Assembly (NCBI GenBank): GCA_035762175.1 | Contig: DASTPP010000201.1 | Span: forward strand, 47,063 to 111,062 | Source of the DNA: DASTPP01 sp035762175 | GTDB taxonomy: Bacteria; Myxococcota_A; Polyangia; Polyangiales; Polyangiaceae | Length of the DNA stretch: 64,000 bases | Direction of reading: 5' to 3' | Shown: positions 26,715 through 36,700 of the stretch, in pieces | Position numbering within the stretch: position 1 is the first letter of the stretch | Layout: every line of letters begins with the position of its first letter | The notes under the pieces: model-generated | What the model was told of the DNA's origin: nothing | The model's database searches: none | The model's input: only the letters and a program-made list of their open reading frames with translations | Translations under genes and position numbers: made by a program

Positions 26715-27821
26715 TCAGAAGCGCCCCCCGAGGCTCAGGGCGGCGCCGCCGGTGACGGGCGCGACCCCGCCGACGAGGCGAGGCTCGCGCTTCGCGACGA
26801 GCAGGTAGGCCGCGAGCCCCGCGCCCGCGGCGACGCCGACGCCGAGCGAGACGGCCGAGAGCGTCGCGTAGGTGTTGACGCGCCCGGTCGCGGCGTCTTG
26901 CTCGGGCGGGCACGCCTTACCCATGCAACTCTTTTCGAGATCGCGCCGCTCGCCCGAGCGAAGCACCCAGAACGCGCCCGCCCCGGCGAACCCCGCCGCC
27001 GCGGTGCCGCCGAGCACCCAGGGCCACGCCGAGGGGCGAGGGCTGACGACGACGGGCGGCGGGTCGCGAGGTCGGGACGGCGGCGAAGAGACGGGCGGGG
27101 CCGGCTCGGCGACCGCCATCAGCGTCGCCTCGGAACGCCCCCCCGGCTCGATGCGCGCTCGCCCCCGAGCGAGGGTGCGTTGGCCGTCGCGCACCTCGAG
27201 AAAATGCTCGCCCGTCTCGAGGGTGAGCTCGACGCCAGAGACGTAAGGGCCGGCCGGCCGGCCATCGACGACGAGCTCGCCCGCGCTCGCCCCCACGATC
27301 TTCAGATCGCCGACGGCGTTGGGGGTGACCACCTTGCGATAGAGCCGGTCGGCGATGCGGTCGCGCTGTTCGGCGTCGTAGGGCAGCGTCGCCGCCCGGT
27401 CGAGGCCATCGCGCCAGAAGTGCAACCGCACGAAGGTCGTGCCGCCCTCGGCGTAGACAAGCCCCCAGAAGAAGTTTTTGGCGCCAAGCTTGGCGCTCAT
27501 GCGCTTCAAACAGGCGGCGTCGAACGCCTTTTCGTCGGCCGCAGCCACCGAGCGGCTCAGCCCCTTGAGCGAGCACTTCGCGTCGAGCGCCGTCTCGACG
27601 AGCGTGCCGCTGAGCGCGTTGAGGGCAAACTCGTCGCCGTCGACCACCCTCTGCCGGAGCACGTTGGTCATGGTCTTCGAGACGACTTCGAGCCCCGAAT
27701 CGGTGTGAAAGCTTAGCACGCGGGCCGCCTCCACGCCGGGGCCCATGGGCGCCGCCCACGCGGGCGCCGCCGCCACGGCGGAGGCGAGCGCGAGCGCCGG
27801 GGCCGCCCGAAGCCGAGTCAC
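26715..27821 (-). CDS. Secreted PEGA-like domain protein with two C-terminal membrane segments
   Basis: GTG 27821 overlaps the kinase stop (GTGA). The 368-aa product begins with a signal peptide (APALALASAVAAAPAWA). Residues about 25-165 form a mixed domain with VLSFHTDSGLEVVSKTMTNV. A PEGA-like beta domain follows (VVDGRPAGPYVSGVELTLET, GEHFLEVRDG). After a Pro-rich spacer come two membrane segments (WVLGGTAAAGFAGAGAFWVL; LSAVSLGVGVAAGAGLAAYL) and a short tail with GGVAPVTGGAALSLGGRF. PEGA domains usually act as envelope-side sensors or linkers. The context suggests signalling with the kinase. Confidence 0.8.
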   Translation of the reverse strand: MTRLRAAPALALASAVAAAPAWAAPMGPGVEAARVLSFHTDSGLEVVSKTMTNVLRQRVVDGDEFALNALSGTLVETALDAKCSLKGLSRSVAAADEKAFDAACLKRMSAKLGAKNFFWGLVYAEGGTTFVRLHFWRDGLDRAATLPYDAEQRDRIADRLYRKVVTPNAVGDLKIVGASAGELVVDGRPAGPYVSGVELTLETGEHFLEVRDGQRTLARGRARIEPGGRSEATLMAVAEPAPPVSSPPSRPRDPPPVVVSPRPSAWPWVLGGTAAAGFAGAGAFWVLRSGERRDLEKSCMGKACPPEQDAATGRVNTYATLSAVSLGVGVAAGAGLAAYLLVAKREPRLVGGVAPVTGGAALSLGGRF

Positions 27822-29845
27822 CGCACCCCCTCGAGCTGCTCGAGGAACGCCTCCGCCAGCCTCACGCACGCCTCGTCGCCCGCCTCGTGGCACATCGCCG
27901 AAAGCCGCCGCGCTTCGTCCGCGCTGGCCCGGCCGCTTTGCACCTTGGCCTTGAGCCGGGCGTGCCGGTCGGCCCTCTCGTCGGGCGAGCTCGCGACGGG
28001 GCGGGGGGCGGGCTCGGCGGGGAACGCTTCGGGCGGCGGCGGCTCCGCCGACGGCACGTGCGGCGCCTCGGGCGCGCTCGGCGCCGGCGCGGCCACCCCC
28101 GCGGGCGCCGCCCGACGCGGCTCGGGCCCCACGCGCACGACGGCGGCCGGCGAGCGCACCCACGACGAGACCGCCAGCGTCGCCACGACGCCCGCGGCGA
28201 CCCCCGCCGCCCCGAACGTGACCGCAGCCGACACGAGCGACATACGCCGCGCCCACCACGGCCCGGCGGCCGCGAAGGCCTCCGCGGGCGGCTGCGGCTC
28301 GGCCGACGGCTCGAGCGCGGGGGCGGCGAGCGCCTCGGCCGGCGCCGGCCCCTCGAGCACATCGTTGACGGGGGTCGCCTCGAGGCCCGGCAAGGGGGCC
28401 AGCCAGTCGCGCAGCGTCGGCCCGCGCCACGCCACGGCCGACCGCGGCGGCAGCGGCACGGTCGTCGGCGGCTCGCTCGGCCCGACCGGCCGCGTCGGCG
28501 TGCTCCCCGGCGCCCGGCCGAGTCGGCCCCAGAGCAGGACCCGCCAGCGCAGCCGTCGCTGCGACGCGAGAGGGGGCGTCCGCTCGTCGTCGCTCGCCGG
28601 CGGGGGCGTCTTGACCCGCGTCGGCGAGACCGAATCGACCGGCGTCGGCCACGCCGAGGGCGTCGCGAGCGCCGCGAGCTCGGCGGCGGCGCTTCGGACG
28701 GGGGTGACGAGCTCGGACGGCGAGAGCGCCGAGGGGGCGCCGCGCACGGGCGTGACGAGCTCGGCGGCGGCGCCTCGCACGGGCGTGACGAGCTCGGACG
28801 GCGAGAGCGGCCCGAACGCCGCGCCCGCCGCCGCGCTCGGGGCCGCCGGGGCGCCCGCGCTCCGCGTCGGGGCCTCGGGGTGGAACAGGCGGGGCGGACC
28901 CCCGGCGCCGCCCTCGAGGTGGTCGCTCGGCGGAATCGGGCGCAGCCACAGGCCCAGCGCGTCGGCGACGCGGTCGATCTCGGCGATGAACGCCAGCGCG
29001 TTGGCGAAGCGCTCGGCCGGCTTGAACATCGTGGCGCGGCGCACCAACTGACGGACCTCGGCGGGCACGTGCGCGCCGCCCGACCCCTCGATCGCGGGCA
29101 CGCCCTGGTTGACGAGGCGGGTCAGGTACTCGCGCTCGCTCAGGTGGGACAAGAGGCGAACGCCCAGCAGGCACTCGGCCAGCACCAGGCCGACCGAGAA
29201 GAGGTCGGCGCGGTGGTCGACCACGCCGTGGCTGGCCACCTCGGGCGCCATGTACAAGGGCGTGCCAATGCGCATGCCTTTGTCCGTGCGGAACAGGCGC
29301 GGCGACAGGCCGATCTCGGACATCGCCTTCATCACGCCGAAGTCGAGCAGCGTGCAGGTGCCGTCGTGCCGCACGAAGATATTGCTCGGCTTGACGTCGC
29401 GGTGCACCCCGCCGGCGCCATTGACGGCCACGAGGCCCCAGAGCACCTGGCGGGTGCACGAGAGCGCCTCGGCCAGGGGCAGCGCGCCGCGCCGGAGGCG
29501 GGCGGCGAGCGTCTCGCCGTAGAGCCGCTCCATCACCAAGAAGGGGCGGCGGTGTTCGTCGCGCAGCCGGCCCCACTCGACCACGACCACGACGTGCGGG
29601 GCGCCCTTGACCAAGACCAAGAACTCGGCCTCGCGCACGACGCGCTCGGCCAGCGCGGGGTGCTCGGCAACGCGGGTCGAGAGCACCTTGAACGCGTAGA
29701 CGAGCCGGGTGACGCGGTGCTGCACCTCGTAGACCGAGCCCATGCCGCCGCGGCCGAGCTCGCCCCGGACGATGTACGGCGTGTTCAGAATGACCGACTG
29801 CGGGGCCCAGGTCGGGTCGTGGTCGGTGTCGGGCGGCTTTCGCAT
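27818..29845 (-). CDS. Transmembrane Hanks-type Ser/Thr protein kinase
   Basis: A 675-aa kinase. Catalytic domain about residues 20-300: GRGGMGSVYE, catalytic-lysine strand YAFKVL, VHRDVKPSNI, DFG and MAPEV. A long disordered linker contains repeated 'SPSELVTPVR'-type segments that look like phospho-acceptor or docking repeats. One membrane helix follows (SLVSAAVTFGAAGVAAGVVA), then an extracytoplasmic Pro/Glu-rich stretch and a small helical tail with two cysteines (LSAMCHEAGDEACVRLAEAF). Heads the operon with the PEGA-like and propeller-like lipoprotein genes. Confidence 0.93.
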   Translation of the reverse strand: MRKPPDTDHDPTWAPQSVILNTPYIVRGELGRGGMGSVYEVQHRVTRLVYAFKVLSTRVAEHPALAERVVREAEFLVLVKGAPHVVVVVEWGRLRDEHRRPFLVMERLYGETLAARLRRGALPLAEALSCTRQVLWGLVAVNGAGGVHRDVKPSNIFVRHDGTCTLLDFGVMKAMSEIGLSPRLFRTDKGMRIGTPLYMAPEVASHGVVDHRADLFSVGLVLAECLLGVRLLSHLSEREYLTRLVNQGVPAIEGSGGAHVPAEVRQLVRRATMFKPAERFANALAFIAEIDRVADALGLWLRPIPPSDHLEGGAGGPPRLFHPEAPTRSAGAPAAPSAAAGAAFGPLSPSELVTPVRGAAAELVTPVRGAPSALSPSELVTPVRSAAAELAALATPSAWPTPVDSVSPTRVKTPPPASDDERTPPLASQRRLRWRVLLWGRLGRAPGSTPTRPVGPSEPPTTVPLPPRSAVAWRGPTLRDWLAPLPGLEATPVNDVLEGPAPAEALAAPALEPSAEPQPPAEAFAAAGPWWARRMSLVSAAVTFGAAGVAAGVVATLAVSSWVRSPAAVVRVGPEPRRAAPAGVAAPAPSAPEAPHVPSAEPPPPEAFPAEPAPRPVASSPDERADRHARLKAKVQSGRASADEARRLSAMCHEAGDEACVRLAEAFLEQLEGVR

Positions 29846-30324
29846 GGTCTCGCCCCCCCTTTCTTCGACGGCGGCGTGGCCCCGCAGTAAAGAGGAGGTG
29901 GCGGGGCCTTGGCAACGCCCTTGCTAGCCACGGCCCGGCACCGGCCGAACGGGCCGCGCCGCCCAGGCGAACGGCGGTGCGGCGCCTGCCAGGCGTCCGC
30001 CCACGCCCCCTTCTGCCCGAGCGGCGTTCGCCGGGCGTCTCCCCATGCTCTTTCTGCCCGGGCGGCGTTCGCCGAGCCGTTTTGTCGGGGTGTGCCAGCC
30101 GGCGGAGCCAACCTCGTGCCCCGAGAGGCCTTCGGTCTGCCTCCGATGCCCAAAACCGGGGCCCGGAGGGCACGCGGGCCCCCCCGGGAGACCCAATTCG
30201 GTGCCCGGGGAGGCACGACGGCCCCGGCAGCGTCGAGGCGGCCGACGCGCGGGCCGACCTCGGCGCAGCGCCTCGGGGCGAGCCGCGCCGGGACGTTCGC
30301 CCCCGGGCGGGCGCCGGCGCGCGG
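29846..30324. other. Gene-free stretch with degenerate repeats
   Basis: 479 bases between the kinase start and the immunity-like gene. No gene is convincing on either strand. A TTCTGCCCG[A/G]GCGGCGTTCGCCG-type block occurs at 30012 and again at 30053 (41 bp apart), and weaker copies surround it, so this may be a decayed minisatellite. The kinase promoter probably lies at its left end. Confidence 0.5.
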
Positions 30325-30729
30325 TCAATCGGCCAGGGGCTTCGCGAGCGGCCCCGCCAGGCCGGCGCCACGCGACCAGCCCGGCTTCGAACCCCGGTCG
30401 ATGCGCGCGATGAGCAGGCCGTTCACCGACACGTCGACGCCGCTCTCGCGCCACCGACATTCGACCTTCGAGGTTTCGCTCAGGCGGGGCACGTTCGCCT
30501 GCGCGCAGAATTTCTTCGGGTTGAGAAAAGGCATCGCGCTGCGATCTTTCCAGTCGACCGCGGTGGGCGCTTCCGCGACGTTGTAAAGCCAGACGTCGCC
30601 GACGACGCTCTCTTCTTGCAGCAGGTAGGCGTAGGCCACTCGCCCGTCGTCCTCGAGGACGACCGCCCGCCGCCCGTCGGGGGCGTCGAAGCGTAGAAGC
30701 AGGTCACTCGGCACTCTCGAATCGGCCAC
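30325..30729 (-). CDS. Putative immunity protein of the RHS toxin
   Basis: A 134-aa soluble protein whose ATG (30729) lies inside the end of the RHS gene, overlapping by 26 bp in another frame. This is the usual arrangement of toxin and cognate immunity genes. The sequence is beta-rich: DLLLRFDAPDGRRAVVLEDD, GDVWLYNVAEAP, KKFCAQANVPRLSETSKVEC and a closing VDVSVNGLLIARIDRG. No signal peptide, which fits neutralising a toxin in the cytoplasm. I do not recognise a named immunity family, so the call rests on position and size. Confidence 0.65.
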   Translation of the reverse strand: MADSRVPSDLLLRFDAPDGRRAVVLEDDGRVAYAYLLQEESVVGDVWLYNVAEAPTAVDWKDRSAMPFLNPKKFCAQANVPRLSETSKVECRWRESGVDVSVNGLLIARIDRGSKPGWSRGAGLAGPLAKPLAD

Positions 30730-33700
30730 TGTCCCACTCCTTGGCCCAGTAATCGCGCTGCTCTTTCTTCCATTGTTGGCGATCGATCTTACTCGGCTCT
30801 TGCCCGGTGTTCGAGTGGTTCTTAGAGAAATTCCCAGGCCCGCGGTGCTCCGCCCTGGTCATTTCATCGAGCGGGCTGTCGGGCGACTGGCCGCGGTGGT
30901 GAAGTTCTACAGGTTTGCCGTCCTTGCCGATGGGCGCGCTGCCGCGCTTCGGCGGGGGCGCCTGCAATTCGCCATTCGAGATTTTCTTCCCGCCCCTGCC
31001 GTTGCCTCCGGTGCCCCTGCCGTAAGTCGCATTGTGAACCCAGGCGCCGAGCCGGCCGACGGCGTAACTGTGGTCTTCGGCGACCTCGAGGTTGTAAACG
31101 GCGTGGCGCCCTTGCACCCAGGTGGCCGCGCCCACCCGCAGCCACGCCCCGCCCGCGGCCAGCGTCTGCTGCCCGGGCAGCAAGTCGCCGGCGGCCACCC
31201 ACCCTCGCCCGCGCGCCCAGAACGGGTGCTCAGCCGTCACTTCGAGCCGTTCGCGCGCCCCCGAGTCGTCATCGAGCTCGAGCGCCAGGACCGGCTTGTC
31301 GAAGCGTTCGTAGGTGCGCACGATCTCGCGCCACGCTTGTTCGCCAGACGCCTCATCGCGCGCCAGAACTCTGTCGCCCACACGCACCTGCTCGATGGGC
31401 CGAAGCCCCTCGACCGTCCAGACTGGCGTCCCGGCGACGAAGCACGAGCACGACCCGCCGGCGCACCCCTCGCCGGCCGCCTTGCTACCGGCCCCGCTGA
31501 GAGCTCGGCGCACGGCCGGAACGGCCGCCTTGGCAGCCTTCGCTGCGACGTAGCCAAGCCCCGCCGTGAGGCCACCGACGGCCGCATCGGAGAGCGCATC
31601 GTTGACGGTGCCCGCGCTCTCCCCTCCCGACTCGATCAGCCGACCTACCGCGCCCGCGGCCGCGCCTGTGCCCGCGCCGAGGGCGGCCACGATCGCCAGG
31701 TTCGCTTGCGGCCCGGCCAGCGCCGTCACCGCCCCGGTGACGGCCCCTACCCCGGCCTGTCCGGCGACTTTACCCCAGCTCTCGATGTGGCCATGCTCTT
31801 TGTATTGTCGGTACGCCTCGAGCCCGCCCCCGACGACGGCGCCAATGCCGGCCCCGATTGCAATTTGCGCCCACTGCCCGTCTTCGTCGCGCGCGACGAG
31901 CGGCGTCTGGTTGGCGTACGCGTACGGGTTGTTCGACGCGAACGCACCGCCCAGGCCTCGCTCCGGCGAGGCGAGGGCCTCGGGGTCGGGGCTCGTCCAA
32001 ACGCCCAGGTCGGAGGCGAGCGCCCGCAGGCCCATCACGTCAACACCTACGCCCCGATCGCGCACTCCGCCCGCGTAGGGGCGGCTCTCGCCCGTCGTGT
32101 CCCAGCGGGCGCCCCCGAACGGATGGGACGCGAACGAGCCACGGGGCAGGCCCGAGCCGGACGCCGTCTCGGTGAGCGAGCCGACCTGGTCGCTGAAGAG
32201 CAGCGTGTCGGCCTCCGTCAGCGTCTTGACGCTGCCCTCGCGCAAGGGCGGCGCCCCCTGGTCGTTTTCCGCGCCGCAGCCCAGGGCGAGGGCGACGAGG
32301 GCCATGGCCGGGGCCCAGCGCCGGAGGCGCCGGCGCTCTCGGAGGGCGAGCACAACGAGCAGCAGGGTGGCGAGAAGGGCGGTCGGCGCCTGCCTCGCGA
32401 GAACGGTCGTATCGGGCGACGTCGAAGGTAGGGCGCTATCGCTCTTGGTCCGTACGCTCGAGCCTTCCTTGGCGGCGGTGCCGTTCGTTTCCGCCAGCCG
32501 CACGACGCGCCGGCCTTCGTGCACGAGGTAGCGCGCGAGCCGGCCGTCTTCGACCTCGCTCCACAAGTCGAGAAAGTGCGTGCGTCGCTCACTCCCGTCG
32601 GCCGCCCGCTCGATGCGGACGCGGCGCACGCCCTCGCCGTCGTAGACGCTTTCGACCGAGGCGCCGTCCGCGCGCGTGACGCGCAGGAGATGATCGGCCA
32701 TGTTCCAGGCAAAGTCTCGTGCGCCGTCCGAGATCAGGCGGCCGAGCGCGTCGTAGTTGAGGCGCCGGCCTTGCAGGCCAGTGAGCGCGTGCGGGCCCGC
32801 CCCCTCGCCGTAGGTCATCGTGCCCGCGTGCTGGGCCGGGTCCTGGCTCGTGCGCTCGACGAGGTTGCCGCTCGGCGAATAGGCCCACCGCGTCGTGCCG
32901 GCGGCGACGCGCATCTCGGTCAGCCGGTAGAGGTTGTCGTAGGCGTACGAGGCCGTGCGATCGTGAGCCGGGTCGACCGCGGGCCGCTCGTCGACGACCG
33001 ACGTGAGGTTGCCGGCCCCATCGTAGCCCCAGCGCAGCGCCACGACGGGCGTGCCGTCGGCCGACCGTACCGCGTAGGCGGTGCGCCGTCGGTCGTCGTC
33101 GTAGCCTTGCGCCTCGGTGACGCCCGTCGCATACACGCGGCCGAGCTCGACGCCGTCGCCGTCGTACTCGACGCGCAGCGCCCCCTCGCCGTAGCCCGCG
33201 AGCTGGCCGCGGGGGTTCCGGTCGATACGCACGGACGAACCATCGGGGAACCGATGCCAGTCTTCGCGATCTTGGTCGTCGTAGCCGCTCTCGGTCTCGT
33301 AGACTGCGCCCTCGATAGTGGTACGCGTGAGGGTCACGCGCCCCCGCTCGTCGTACTCATTCTCGACTGACCCACTCGGGTCACGCACGCGCACGAGCTT
33401 GCCCGCGCCGAGAGGCTCAGCCCCCGAGCCCGGGGCGTCGCCCCACGTCTTTACGACCTCCGGGGTCCCGTCGCCGTCCCAATCTTGGCTCGTCTCGCGT
33501 CCGGCGAGATCGTACGTCCAGTGCCGCACCGAGCCGTCTGGCCGGCGGTGCCCGGTGAGGTTGCCGGCGGCGTCGTAGGCGAAGGCGTGCTCTCCGTGGT
33601 CGGGGTCGCGCGCGAGCGTGCGCCGGCCCCGCCCGTCGTAGGTGTAGCGGCCGACGTTGCCCTCGGGGTCGGTCTTTTCGACCAGGCGGCCCGCGGCATC

Positions 33701-36700
33701 GTACGCCGCGCGCAGGGTGAGCACCTTGCCTGAGAGCGTTTCGGAGACAGAAACGAGGCGCCCCAGGCCGTCGGCCCCGTGAACGCGTGGGGTGTGCTCG
33801 TAGGGCGAGCTCGGGTCGGCCTGGGCGCCGTCCCAGACCTTTGTCACGAGGGGCTCGTAGGCCGTGCGCGCTTCGAGCCCGAGCGGCGAGCGCGTGGTCA
33901 CGGTGCGGCCGAGCGCGTCGTGCGTCAGAGTACTGCCAGGCGCATCGTCGAGCAGAGGGGGGCGCTCGGACGAAGGCACGAAGCGGGCGCGCAGCGAACG
34001 CCGCGGCAGGCCCCGGGCGTCGAAGAGCTTGACGCCGGCGAGCACCCAGCGCCCCCCCTCGTCGGCCGTGAGCGTGCCACGAGTACGGCCGAGGCCGTCG
34101 ACGAGCAGCTCGCTCCGTTCGAACACCTCGCGCCCTTGCCAAACGCGGGCCTCCGTCACGATGCGCGAGAGGGGCGCGCTTTGAACGTAAGAGTACCGCA
34201 GCGTCGGGCTCGCCTCGCGGTCGCCGGGGCGAACGATCGACGTGAGGCGCCCGAGCGCGTCGTACGCAAAGGTGGTGCTCTCGCCGGCGTAACCGGTGAC
34301 CGAGGTCAGGTGGCCGAACGCCCGATCGGTCTTAGCCCGCTCGGTGAGCGTGTAGCCGTCGAATTTGACCGACTCGGCCAGGAGCGTCGTATGGTCGCGC
34401 CCGTCCCATTCGAAGAGGCGCCCGCCGCCCCGGCCGTCGCGCGTCTCGAGCGGTTGCCCGTCGGTGTTGTACGAGGTGCTAAGCTCGAGCTCGAAGGTGT
34501 CGGGGCCCGGCCCTACCCACGCTTCGCGCCGGCTCCGATCGCCGCGCGCGACGTGCCCGAGGGGTAGCCCGACGAACGGCTCGCCGTCGTAGTAATAGCG
34601 CATCAAGGCCACGCGCCTGCCCGCGCCGTCGAGTAGCTCTTCGGTCGCGACGCGGCCGAGCAGCCAGTCGCCTTCGTTCTGGGCGAACGTGCGCCGCGTG
34701 ATGGCCTCGTCGTGGCCGGCGAGGTTGTCGTCCCCCACGACTTCGCCCCAGCATCGTTCTTCGATCACGTTGCCGAAGGCGTCCTGCTCCCACTCGGTTC
34801 GCGTCACCCGGGGCGAGGCCGAGCCTTCGACGTGCTCGACGCGCTCGGCGCGGGCGAACGCGTACTCGATGGGCACGCCGCCCACCGCGCTCGCCACCGC
34901 ACGAACCGCGTAGTCTCTCGCCGTGCGCGCGAAGATCTTGCCGGCGCCGTCGCGCGTCTCGGTCGTACGAACCATGCCCCGCAGCACCCGGTGCCCGAGG
35001 CCGACGTCGAAGGTGCTCTCGGTGACGAGGGTCGTCGAGGGCTCGTCACCCCAGTCGGTCTCGACCCCGCGGCCGAAGCCCGCGAAGGTGCGCTCGGCCG
35101 GCGCGAAGGCACCGTCGTGGTAGGCGTAGTCGGTGACGAGCGGCGGGTCGCCGAGCGAGCTGTCGACGGCGATGCGCGCGACGATCGGCATCGCCACGTT
35201 CATGCGCGTCGCCCAGGGCCGGCCCTCGCCTCTCGCGGCCGCGGCCCCGAGCGAGGCGGGGGCATACTCGATGGTCGTGACCTTGCCGAGGCCGTTGTCG
35301 ATGCGCCGCAAGAGGCCCCCGCGCCCCTCGGGGAAGAGCTCGAGGTACTGCCACGCGCGCTCGGGCGCGCTCGCGACGTCGACCCACACGATGTCGGTCG
35401 TGCCCGAGCCGTTCATGTCGGCGAAGCGCACCGTGGCGCTCGGGCCCTTCGTCGGTGTCTCCTCGATACGCGTCGGCGCGCCGAACGCCCCCTCGCCCTC
35501 CGCGAGCGCGAGTTCGACGCCCGTCACGCCGACGTGAACGAGGTCGGCCCGCCCGTCGCCGTCGAGATCGACGAGTTGCCAGGGGTCGGAGGCGTCGAAC
35601 GGAGGCACCCCCGTCGCCTCGCGGGCGGGCTCGAATTGGCCGCGCCCTCGCCCGAGCCAGAAGACGAGGCGCCCCGGGTTCAGGTGGCAGAGATCGGCCA
35701 CCCGGTCACCGTTCATCTCGCAGAGCGAGGTACGACCGTCGGAGAAGCGTAGCGGCTGTGCCGGGTCGATGCTGCCGACGAAGGCGGGCTCGGCCCACCC
35801 GGTACCGCCCTGGTTGTAGGCCACCGCGAGGCCCGCAGGGGTCGTGACGACGACGTCGGCGCGCCGGTCGCCGTCGAGGTCGGCGAGGCGCACGTCGGGG
35901 CCGTCGAGCGGCACGTTCAGCGCGCCCGCGAGCGGAACGGGCGCGGCAAAGTGCGTCGCGTCTTCGCCCGGGAAGTAACGGAAGGCATCGACGCCGCTCT
36001 TCACGAGCAAGTCGAGCGCACCATCGCCATCGACGTCGGCAAGCTCGGCATCGGACGACGAGAGAGCGAGCGAGGGGCTGCCTGATGGTGCCCAGTCTTG
36101 CGGCGCTTGCCAGCGAACGCCGTCGTGGTTCAGGTAACTTTGGTACTGACCCGCCCGGGTGACGAGCAAATCGGGCAGCCCGTCGCCATCGAGATCACAA
36201 AGCTCGTTGTTCGGGTCGGCCGGCGAGCGCCCCGGCGGCGACTGCATCGTGACCACCTGCCCGTCGGCGCGAAGGCGTAGCTCGGTATAGGCGAAGGTGA
36301 GCACCGGCGCGGCCGTCACCCCGTCCGTGCCCGTCATCGTCACCGACGAGAGGCGGCTCTCTCGGCCCCCCCCATACCCGAGCGCGTAGCGGCGCACGAG
36401 CCGGCCGCCGTGCTGCACCGTGATGGTCACGAGGCGCTCGGTCAGATCTTGTCGAATGCCGGCCGAGTAGCGCGTGAGGGGGTCGGGCCGCGCCTCGTAG
36501 GCGAAGAGCACCTCGTGCCGGAGGTCGTCCGCGTAGTCATTCCACACGACGCGCGCGAGTCGGGCGTAGCCGCCGTCCGTCTTCCACTCGTAGTGTATGG
36601 CATGGCCGTGCAAATCGAGCGCTTCGCGCAAGAGGGCCGAGACGACTTGGGCGCCTTCGCGCTCCCCGTAGCCCTCACCGCCGAAGCGGTACGTTATGCC

